Source: an uncultured Succinatimonas sp.
Lineage (GTDB): Bacteria; Pseudomonadota; Gammaproteobacteria; Enterobacterales; Succinivibrionaceae
Assembly (NCBI GenBank): GCA_900548485.1
Contig: URKL01000102.1
Span: 1-6,801 of the forward strand
Length of the DNA: 6,801 nt
Direction of reading: 5' to 3'
The position numbers and the translations under genes were made by a program. How positions within the stretch are numbered: the stretch's first letter is position 1; each line of letters starts with the position of its first letter. The notes beneath the pieces are model-generated. The model was not told the origin of the DNA. It saw only the letters and a list, made by a program, of their open reading frames with translations, and made no database searches. Below, in pieces: positions 1 through 5,932 of this stretch.

Positions 1-1
1 A

Positions 2-49
2 ATTGATGTTGGATGGTTTCAGTGGCAAACATGTGAAGATATTTATTGA
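2..49 (+). CDS. 3' end of an upstream gene, probably trbD (VirB3-like), partial
   Basis: Only the last 15 codons are in the window. The frame starting at base 2 reads IDVGWFQWQTCEDIY and stops at TGA 47-49, which overlaps the TTG start of trbE in the pattern TTGA. Such 4-base overlaps are typical of translationally coupled operon genes, and the trbE-trbF junction below has the same form. The codons end mostly in A or T, like the neighbouring genes. By gene order the product would be TrbD, a small VirB3-like inner-membrane protein that works with the TrbE ATPase. The tail is too short to recognise by sequence, so the identity is inferred from position only. The frame starting at base 3 is also open, to a TGA at 81-83, and is the alternative. 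Confidence 0.4.
   Translation: MDVGWFQWQTCEDIY
35..38 (+). promoter_or_regulatory. Weak ribosome binding site for trbE
   Basis: GAAG lies 7 bases before TTG 46. It is a poor match, but with the TTGA stop-start overlap it supports TTG 46 over GTG 52, which would be 13 bases away. Translation of trbE may depend largely on ribosomes finishing the preceding gene. Confidence 0.45.
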
Positions 50-2412
50 CGGTGTCACCTCCTGCTTTTTGCGATTTACTTGAATATGCAACTTTAACAG
101 ACAACGATATTATTGTTCTTAAAAATGGCGCCTTATGTCGGATCTATGAGCTCACTCCAATTATAGATAGCAGTACCGATATCAAAGAACTTGAGCATTT
201 GCGTAAACTTTGTCAGCAAGAGCTTAGCAAACTTGATGGTAAGTTTTCCTTACAGCTTGATGTTATTCGCTCAAAAGATAGAGATTATCTTGTAAATTTT
301 AATGGTAATAATAAAGCGGCTTTATATTTTGATAAAAAACGCCAGCATAGTTTTATACACGATCCTGGTTTTAAAACAAGCTTTTATCTAACCTTATGCT
401 ATCGTGGAGATATACAAACCATAAGACTTTTAAGCAATCTCTTTGCTACTAACAAAAGCTTAAAAAAAGATCCTAAATTACAAACAGAAATCATTCTTAA
501 AAATTTTACAGATAAATGTGAAGCTACAGTCAATGCTCTACAAACAATATGCTCTCTAAAACTTTTAGGCATCAATAACGACACTATAATTCAATCTCAT
601 GATGCTTTAAGCTTTATTAGAAACTGCCTATATATGGATATGCTCCCTCAAGCTTATCCTAAAAATCATCTCTATTTAGATGCTCTTTTATCCTCAAAAG
701 ACTTCAAAGGTGGTCTATGCCCACAAATTGGCGAAAAATACATAGCCTGCGTTGCTATTGAAGGCCTGCCTTCTGAATCTACCTTTTTAATTTTAAATAG
801 TCTTACTTATCTTGAGCATGAATATCGCTTCAATACTCGCTTTATTTGTCAGGACAAATTGGAATCAGCTATAAATTTAGAACACTACCGGCGTTTGTGG
901 AAACAAAAACGCAAAGGTATATTAGCGCAAATATTCAATATACAAGGAGATAATCTCAACGCTGATGCCGTATCTCAGCTAGAAGATCTTAAAGATGCCC
1001 AAAAACTTTTGGATTCAGGTGATGAAATCTTTGGTAAATACACTGCAGAAATTATCATCATGGATAAGGATTTTGAGATTTTAAAAACTCTCTGTGAAAA
1101 AACAGTTAAAGCTATTGAGAGTTTAGGTTTTGGCGCTCGGGTTGAGACTATAAATGCAATTGAGGCCTATTTAGGCTCACTTCCTGGGCATATAAATCAA
1201 AATCTTAGGCGCAATCTAATTTCATCATCCATTCTTGGAGATTTATTGCCACTAGGACAATTGCATCTAAATGAACTACAAAGTCCAAATCCACTATATG
1301 GCACTAAAACAAGTTCCCTTTTACAGGCAAAGACTCTTGATAAAAGTAATATTCTTGTAAATCTGCATGATAAAGATCTAGGCAATGCCATTGTCATCGG
1401 TCCTCCAGGAACCGGTAAAAGTGTCTTTTTAGGTCACTTAATGCTTAATCTTCTGCGCTATAAAGATATGCAAATTTTCTGCTTTGATAAAGGGCTATCT
1501 TTTTATGCACTCAATAAAGCATTAAACGGCAATATTATTAATTTAAATGAAAAAACAGCGCTCTGCCCTTTTGAGTATTTAGATAATGCAGAAGATCTGA
1601 ATTTAGCCTTAGATTTCATAGAGACGCTCTTAGATATGCACAATATCAAAACCGATGGTTATGAACAACATGAAATCTTGGAAGCTTTAAAAATCATATC
1701 TAATAAACCAGATTTTGGTCGCGGCATCAGCGCCCTAAAACTTTTAATTAGCTCAAGAAGAATTAAAGAGGTCTTAATTGAATATAGCAATAAAAAGGAT
1801 CCAGGAGGATTTTTTGACGGTGAGAAAAATCCTGATTTACATAAAGACTTTACTCTTTTTGAATGTGCTTCACTTTTTGATTATTCCAAAAACGTTCAAA
1901 TTCCTATTTTAAAACATATATTCAATTTAATATCTCGCAAATTTGATGGCTCTCATCCTGGTGCCATAGTCATAGATGAGGCTTGGCTCATGCTCAAAGA
2001 TCCTCTCTGTGCCAAAGAAATTTTAAAATGGATTAAAACTCTAAGAAAAAACAATGTTGTTGTAATTTTAGCTACCCAAAGTCTAAGTGATCTAAAACAT
2101 AGTCCCATCTATGAAAACCTGATCGATTGTATAAAAACTCGCTTTTTCTTACCCAACCCAGATGCATTACAAAAACCTACAGTTGATGACTATCAAAATT
2201 TAGGACTTTTAGAACCTCAACTTACAAAAATTGCTACAGGAATTAAAAAGCAGGATGTGTTTATGCAAAAAGGAACTGCTTTTGAAGGATTCATGCCCAT
2301 CCTATCGCCACAAGAATTAAAGCTTTTAGCTATAGCCTCGCCTCAAGATCGTTCATTGATTGACGATCTCTACCAAAAATATGGATCTAATTTTTATCGG
2401 GAGCTTTTATGA
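46..2412 (+). CDS. trbE: TrbE, VirB4-family conjugative transfer ATPase
   Basis: This is the large ATPase of the mating-pair-formation apparatus. VirB4-family proteins sit on the cytoplasmic face of the inner membrane and power pilus assembly and substrate transfer. The protein has 788 residues, usual for TrbE. The N-terminal part (about 1-400) fits the CagE/TrbE/VirB4 domain, opening with FCDLLEYA and then LKNGAL, as in TrbE proteins. The C-terminal ATPase part has Walker A GPPGTGKS (residues 452-459), the family motif FDKG (480-483), Walker B AIVIDEAW with D644/E645, and ATQS with Q678. After these comes KTRFFLPN, also typical. All catalytic residues expected of an active enzyme are present. 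The start is TTG at 46: an in-frame TGA at 34-36 rules out anything further upstream, a weak Shine-Dalgarno GAAG lies 7 bases before it, and it overlaps the preceding stop. GTG at 52 is the only other nearby start and has no spaced ribosome site. Its stop overlaps the trbF start by 4 bases. Confidence 0.96.
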   Translation: MTVSPPAFCDLLEYATLTDNDIIVLKNGALCRIYELTPIIDSSTDIKELEHLRKLCQQELSKLDGKFSLQLDVIRSKDRDYLVNFNGNNKAALYFDKKRQHSFIHDPGFKTSFYLTLCYRGDIQTIRLLSNLFATNKSLKKDPKLQTEIILKNFTDKCEATVNALQTICSLKLLGINNDTIIQSHDALSFIRNCLYMDMLPQAYPKNHLYLDALLSSKDFKGGLCPQIGEKYIACVAIEGLPSESTFLILNSLTYLEHEYRFNTRFICQDKLESAINLEHYRRLWKQKRKGILAQIFNIQGDNLNADAVSQLEDLKDAQKLLDSGDEIFGKYTAEIIIMDKDFEILKTLCEKTVKAIESLGFGARVETINAIEAYLGSLPGHINQNLRRNLISSSILGDLLPLGQLHLNELQSPNPLYGTKTSSLLQAKTLDKSNILVNLHDKDLGNAIVIGPPGTGKSVFLGHLMLNLLRYKDMQIFCFDKGLSFYALNKALNGNIINLNEKTALCPFEYLDNAEDLNLALDFIETLLDMHNIKTDGYEQHEILEALKIISNKPDFGRGISALKLLISSRRIKEVLIEYSNKKDPGGFFDGEKNPDLHKDFTLFECASLFDYSKNVQIPILKHIFNLISRKFDGSHPGAIVIDEAWLMLKDPLCAKEILKWIKTLRKNNVVVILATQSLSDLKHSPIYENLIDCIKTRFFLPNPDALQKPTVDDYQNLGLLEPQLTKIATGIKKQDVFMQKGTAFEGFMPILSPQELKLLAIASPQDRSLIDDLYQKYGSNFYRELL
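2399..2403 (+). promoter_or_regulatory. Ribosome binding site for trbF
   Basis: GGGAG lies five bases before ATG 2409, inside the last codons of trbE. Together with the ATGA overlap this fixes the trbF start. Confidence 0.7.
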
Positions 2413-3056
2413 AAAATAACTATAAAGGTCTTGAAGATATCAATTTATTAAAAGAGAGCATGCGCCACGATCTGCTTCCGCTTTCGGCTGTACTTTTAAG
2501 TGCCGCTTTTGGCTTTTTAAGTTTAGGGTCTTTGCTGTATTTTCAAATGTTTAAACAGGAGATTATTCCCTATATCGTCACAGTTGATCGCCAAGGGGCT
2601 ATATTGGCCTCAGGTGCTTTAAAAAGTGCTGATGGTATACCTGAGGAAATCATCGCCACAACTTTATGTGATTTTTTAGAAAAACTTAGAACCTATGGTG
2701 ACGATCACGATCTAAAACGCCGTGATATCGAATATATCTACGCCCATATTAAAGATAAAAGCTCAGCTTTAGACTATGTAGATAACTACTATCAAAAACA
2801 AGATCCTTTTTTAAAAGATCACTATGCCAAAGTAGAACTACAAAATTTAATCCGTGTGGCACAAAAAACCTTTCAAATTGATTGGATTGAAACTGTAGAT
2901 CTCAATCAAAGTCATAAAAGACAAAAAATGCGCGCACAAATAACCTATGAGCTTGTAAGGATAAAGCATCAGTCTTTAAATTCGCTAAAGCTAAATCCTT
3001 TAGGAATTTTTGTCACCGATATCCGCTTAAGTGAACGTTTTGAAAATCAACCTTAA
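2409..3056 (+). CDS. trbF: TrbF, VirB8-family inner-membrane assembly protein
   Basis: TrbF is a bitopic inner-membrane protein whose periplasmic VirB8 domain helps nucleate and hold together the secretion channel. The 215-residue product has a short cytoplasmic N-terminus, one membrane segment (about residues 24-45) and a periplasmic domain. Two family signatures are visible: PYIVTVDRQG (54-63) just after the membrane segment and NPLGIFVTDIRLSE (196-209) near the C-terminus, the latter closely resembling the NPLGIYVTD-type ending of TrbF proteins. The length is normal for the family. The ATG overlaps the trbE stop as ATGA, with GGGAG at 2399-2403 five bases upstream, so the two are probably translationally coupled. 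The trbG ribosome site overlaps its TAA stop. Confidence 0.95.
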   Translation: MKNNYKGLEDINLLKESMRHDLLPLSAVLLSAAFGFLSLGSLLYFQMFKQEIIPYIVTVDRQGAILASGALKSADGIPEEIIATTLCDFLEKLRTYGDDHDLKRRDIEYIYAHIKDKSSALDYVDNYYQKQDPFLKDHYAKVELQNLIRVAQKTFQIDWIETVDLNQSHKRQKMRAQITYELVRIKHQSLNSLKLNPLGIFVTDIRLSERFENQP

Positions 3057-3059
3057 GGA
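3055..3059 (+). promoter_or_regulatory. Ribosome binding site for trbG
   Basis: AAGGA lies six bases before ATG 3066 and overlaps the TAA stop of trbF (3054-3056). Confidence 0.8.
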
Positions 3060-3065
3060 CAATTT

Positions 3066-3956
3066 ATGCAAAATAAAAAGCTATTAGTTTTGATGTGCGT
3101 ACTTGTAAATATTGTAAAAGCCGATTCTATGGCTGAATTTGATGATTACAATCAAAATTTTTTAGATAAACGCGATATAAGTACTTTAAACGATCTCGAA
3201 AATCTTAAAGCTCAAAGCCTAGCTGGGGTCGCAACTGCCCCAGGAGAGGTGGTGTTTAGATTTGGATCAGGACACCCTACTATTGTATGTTCTATTTTAG
3301 AAATTAGCGATTTAGCCTTTGAGGTAGGTGAAAGGATCCGCGAGGTAACCTTAGGTGACAGTGCGCGCTGGAATATCGAAAGGGCCCTCTCAGGTAACAA
3401 TCAAACCCGAACTGAGCATTTAATCATTAAGCCCTTAGCTACTAATCTATCTACATCAATGGTAGTAACTACCGATAGACGTACCTATCATATTCGCCTT
3501 AAATCATCTACAAAAGAATTTATGCCCTCAGTACGTTTTACTTACCCCAAAACATCTTTTTTATCCCCCACTTTTGAGTATTTTAGAAGCGACGATTACA
3601 ACTTAGAAAATGAATCACAAGCCTATAGCGTTTTAGTAGATGGTACGGTGCAATCTAATCTATCAAGCCAAGATATTTATGAAATTTCAGGGGACTATGA
3701 AATAACTCCACAAAAGGTATGGCATGACAATAGCCGTACATATATACAAATGCCAAAAGAAACAGATCTATCGCAGATGCCTGCTTTAATGCTTGTTGAA
3801 GAATCTGGTCTGATTTTTGTAGAAGAGAAACTTCATAGTGCCAATTACCGCATCAAAGGCCGAACCTATATTGTCGATGGCATTGTAAAACATGCAAGGT
3901 TGTTATTAGGTGCAAATAATGAAGGTAAAAGCTGCGATATAAACTTAAGAGGTTAA
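3066..3956 (+). CDS. trbG: TrbG, VirB9-family core-complex protein
   Basis: TrbG is the periplasmic and outer-membrane-associated VirB9 component of the core complex, paired with TrbI. The 296-residue precursor has a Sec signal peptide (two lysines, then a hydrophobic stretch) with likely cleavage after A19 (VKA before DS). The VirB9 N-terminal domain follows, with family text such as HPTIVCSILEISDL, LGDSARW, KPLATNLSTSMVVTTDRRTY and IRLKS. The C-terminal domain (about 190-286) contains YEISGDYEITPQKVWHD, RTYIQMP and YRIKGRTYIVDGI; in VirB9 relatives this part binds VirB10 and VirB7. The mature protein has two cysteines, C75 and C290, the second in the tail. No lipobox is seen. The ATG has AAGGA at 3055-3059 six bases upstream, embedded in the trbF stop. 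Confidence 0.95.
   Translation: MQNKKLLVLMCVLVNIVKADSMAEFDDYNQNFLDKRDISTLNDLENLKAQSLAGVATAPGEVVFRFGSGHPTIVCSILEISDLAFEVGERIREVTLGDSARWNIERALSGNNQTRTEHLIIKPLATNLSTSMVVTTDRRTYHIRLKSSTKEFMPSVRFTYPKTSFLSPTFEYFRSDDYNLENESQAYSVLVDGTVQSNLSSQDIYEISGDYEITPQKVWHDNSRTYIQMPKETDLSQMPALMLVEESGLIFVEEKLHSANYRIKGRTYIVDGIVKHARLLLGANNEGKSCDINLRG
3947..3952 (+). promoter_or_regulatory. Ribosome binding site for trbI
   Basis: AAGAGG lies six bases before ATG 3959, within the last codons of trbG. It is a strong site, so trbI can be translated well without a separate upstream leader. Confidence 0.8.
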
Positions 3957-3958
3957 TT

Positions 3959-5170
3959 ATGGAAGGTCAAAATCACAGTTTAAAAAAGGGAAATATCAAT
4001 AAATTACCTTTATTTTTAGTTTTAGGTTTTTGTCTTATAAGTTTAATTTCAGTTTTTATCTTAACAATGCCTAAAAAAAATCAGAATACTTCTATTCCAA
4101 CCATTCCTTATGATCTGGAATATCAAATTAAAAAGGCTCGCGAAAACAGTTTTAATTTAAAGCTGCAAAGTCAAAGACAGACTCTAAAACAAGATAAAAA
4201 TGATGAAAACTTATCTATTCAGGAATCAAAAGCTAAAGCTGAGGTTTTAGCTTTTGAGAGATCTCAGAGCAGTTATGAAGACGACTATCGTCGCTATCAA
4301 GAATTACTCCCGCCATCACGCTTACGCTATGGAAAAACTAATGAAGAAAATCTGGAAACAAAAAATATAGTAAAAGAACCTCAAACCACTAAAGTTACAA
4401 AAGAGTCTTTAGTTGATAAGGATTACACTCAAGCCTTAAAAGCCAGCTCTAAAATTAATTTAAATAAAAGTTCAGATATATTTGAAAACAAAAATACTGA
4501 AGATTTGCAAAATAACTCTAATAGTACCTTAGATGCTTATACAAAATTAAAAACCAAAGCGCCTACACAACATGAGCAATTGCAAAAACCTCAAAGCCCC
4601 TATTGTTTGCTTGAAGGCAGTATTATTCAGGCTGTTTTATTAAGCGGAATTAATTCTGAATTACCAGGTCAAATTACCGCTCAAGTTACAGAAAATATTC
4701 TCGACACCCCTTCAGGAAACCATCTTTTAATTCCTAAGGGTAGCCGTTTAGTAGGTCAATATGGCTCTAATGCTCGCTATGCACAAAAAAGAGTATTTCT
4801 TGGATTTAATCGCCTTATCTTTCCTGATGGACGTTCACTTAGACTAAATGCTATGCCTGGGCAAAGTACTGATGGATATGCAGGTTTAGATGCAGAGGTT
4901 GATAATCACTTTTTTGAATTACTCTCAGGAAGTATTTTAATCTCAACTATCACAGCATCAGGCTATCTGCAAAGTAACTATGATGACGATGATTCTTTTC
5001 GTGAGGCTATGGTAGGGGCTCTTAGCAATAATCTAAGTTCAGTCCTATCTAAAATAATTGAGCGCAATCTCAATATTTCTCCGACCTTAAAAGTAGCGCC
5101 TGGTTTTTTATTAAGCATTGCAGTTACTGAAGATCTATATTTTCCATTCCCTTATGATTCAAATTTATAG
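3959..5170 (+). CDS. trbI: TrbI, VirB10-family core-complex protein
   Basis: TrbI spans the periplasm from the inner membrane to the outer-membrane pore and passes the energy signal from the ATPases to the gate. The 403-residue protein has a short cytoplasmic N-terminus, one membrane segment (about 16-37), a long hydrophilic linker (about 38-214), and the conserved VirB10/TrbI barrel domain (about 216-399). Family text in the barrel includes LLEGSIIQAVLLSGI, IPKGSRLVGQY (258-268), FPDGRSLRL and PGFLLSIAVTEDLYFP. The stretch after H317 (FFELLSGSILIS and onward) is where the outer-membrane-inserting helical antenna is expected. The linker is rich in Lys, Asn, Gln, Ser and Glu, with scattered prolines rather than the dense proline-rich stretch usual in VirB10. 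The start follows the trbG stop by 2 bases, with AAGAGG at 3947-3952. No trbH lies between them. A perfect hairpin sits within the linker coding region. Confidence 0.95.
   Translation: MEGQNHSLKKGNINKLPLFLVLGFCLISLISVFILTMPKKNQNTSIPTIPYDLEYQIKKARENSFNLKLQSQRQTLKQDKNDENLSIQESKAKAEVLAFERSQSSYEDDYRRYQELLPPSRLRYGKTNEENLETKNIVKEPQTTKVTKESLVDKDYTQALKASSKINLNKSSDIFENKNTEDLQNNSNSTLDAYTKLKTKAPTQHEQLQKPQSPYCLLEGSIIQAVLLSGINSELPGQITAQVTENILDTPSGNHLLIPKGSRLVGQYGSNARYAQKRVFLGFNRLIFPDGRSLRLNAMPGQSTDGYAGLDAEVDNHFFELLSGSILISTITASGYLQSNYDDDDSFREAMVGALSNNLSSVLSKIIERNLNISPTLKVAPGFLLSIAVTEDLYFPFPYDSNL
4226..4257 (+). repeat. Perfect 12-bp inverted repeat (hairpin) inside trbI
   Basis: TCAAAAGCTAAA (4226-4237) and TTTAGCTTTTGA (4246-4257) are exact reverse complements separated by 8 bases (4238-4245). 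The transcript could fold into a 12-bp stem with an 8-base loop. It lies within the coding sequence for the TrbI linker (residues SKAKAEVLAFE). The stem has only three G-C pairs and is not followed by a U run on the + strand, so it does not look like an ordinary terminator. It could affect mRNA processing or translation, or be a by-product of Lys/Ala/Leu/Phe codons. Confidence 0.75.
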
Positions 5171-5173
5171 AGG
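5169..5173 (+). promoter_or_regulatory. Ribosome binding site deciding the trbJ start
   Basis: AGAGG overlaps the TAG stop of trbI (5168-5170) and lies six bases before ATG 5180, as at trbG and trbI. This favours ATG 5180 over the in-frame TTG at 5174, which abuts the site and could not use it. Confidence 0.8.
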
Positions 5174-5179
5174 TTGTTT

Positions 5180-5932
5180 ATGTATAAATATATACTTATT
5201 GCACTCTTTATCTCTTTTAAAGTTTTAGCTGCTGGAAATTCGCAACAGCCTGAACTACATTCCATGCTAAACATCTTAAATAAGCAGACTAAAATCTTAA
5301 AAGAGTGGTCTCAACGCAATCAAAAACAGAATGAAGAACTTTTAAAGCTTTCTGATAAAAGCTCACAAAGAGAAGATCTTAACCATAAAGTTCCAAATAA
5401 AAATACTTGGGATAAAGTTAAAAAGCTCAATCAAAATAGCCGTCTTTTACTTGAAGCATGTGCTGATACTGTAGATGAATATGTAAGTATTGGTAATTAT
5501 ATAAAAGCCTATGAACGCTCTAAAGCTTGGAATGTATGCCAAGACTTAAATAAATGTGATTTTTACAATGTAACTTCAAGCTATAACCAAGAAACCTTAG
5601 AATTAGCTCAAGATACCCAAGAAAAAGGCGAAATTCTAGGAAAAAATTTACAACAAGCTTTAGCTGAGCTTGATAATTTTAATCTTGAAGCTCAAAACAC
5701 AGAAGGTCTTAACGCTAGTATTGATACGCTATCTAAAGTCAATTCTATGACCGCAAACTCAATAATTACCCTCACCTCTCAGCTAAATAATCTTTTAAAT
5801 TTAAGCTCCTTACAAGCTCAAAAACAAAGTAACCTTGAGCTTTTAAATGCAAAAGCCGATGAGGAATTTTTGCAGACTTATAACATCAATTCTGAACACT
5901 TTTCTTTAAATATGGATGCAAATGTTAATTAA
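5180..5932 (+). CDS. trbJ: TrbJ, VirB5-family periplasmic / pilus-associated protein
   Basis: TrbJ is the VirB5-like secreted component, thought to act in the periplasm or at the pilus tip in pilus assembly and recipient contact. The precursor from this ATG has 250 residues. It starts with a Sec signal peptide (MYKYILIALFISFKVLA) with likely cleavage at A17 or A18, followed by a largely helical Gln/Asn/Leu/Lys-rich body. The C-terminal repeat-like helix around residues 177-228 (GLNASIDTLSKVNSM, then QLNNLLNLSSLQAQ) resembles the coiled TrbJ region in which a short helix runs into a Gln- and Leu-rich segment. The mature protein has three cysteines: C94, C120 and C126. I chose ATG 5180 because AGAGG at 5169-5173 sits six bases before it, the same spacing as at trbG and trbI. 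TTG 5174, two codons upstream, directly abuts the ribosome site. Position and overall pattern support the call more than strict motifs, because this family diverges fast. Confidence 0.85.
   Translation: MYKYILIALFISFKVLAAGNSQQPELHSMLNILNKQTKILKEWSQRNQKQNEELLKLSDKSSQREDLNHKVPNKNTWDKVKKLNQNSRLLLEACADTVDEYVSIGNYIKAYERSKAWNVCQDLNKCDFYNVTSSYNQETLELAQDTQEKGEILGKNLQQALAELDNFNLEAQNTEGLNASIDTLSKVNSMTANSIITLTSQLNNLLNLSSLQAQKQSNLELLNAKADEEFLQTYNINSEHFSLNMDANVN

Noticed and set aside
46..51. TTGACG resembling a -35 promoter element
   Set aside because: No TATAAT-like box is seen at the proper distance, and the bases are the trbE start codons in a tightly packed operon.
3..83. Open frame from base 3 to TGA 81-83 as the end of the upstream gene
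   Set aside because: It would overlap trbE by 38 bases and uses more G/C-ending codons than its neighbours; the frame ending at 47-49 fits the overlap pattern better. It cannot be fully excluded.
399..584. 61-codon open frame on the - strand inside trbE
   Set aside because: It lies wholly opposite a strongly supported ATPase gene, has no recognisable product and no convincing ribosome site.
1197..1397. 66-codon open frame on the - strand inside trbE
   Set aside because: It is antisense to the region just before Walker A, and its Arg/Leu/Ser-rich composition is typical of a shadow frame.
3212..3400. 62-codon open frame on the - strand inside trbG
   Set aside because: It is antisense to conserved TrbG text, with no family match or operon context.
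5174..5182. TTG 5174 as the trbJ start
   Set aside because: It directly abuts the AGAGG site, while ATG 5180 has the same six-base spacing used at trbG and trbI.
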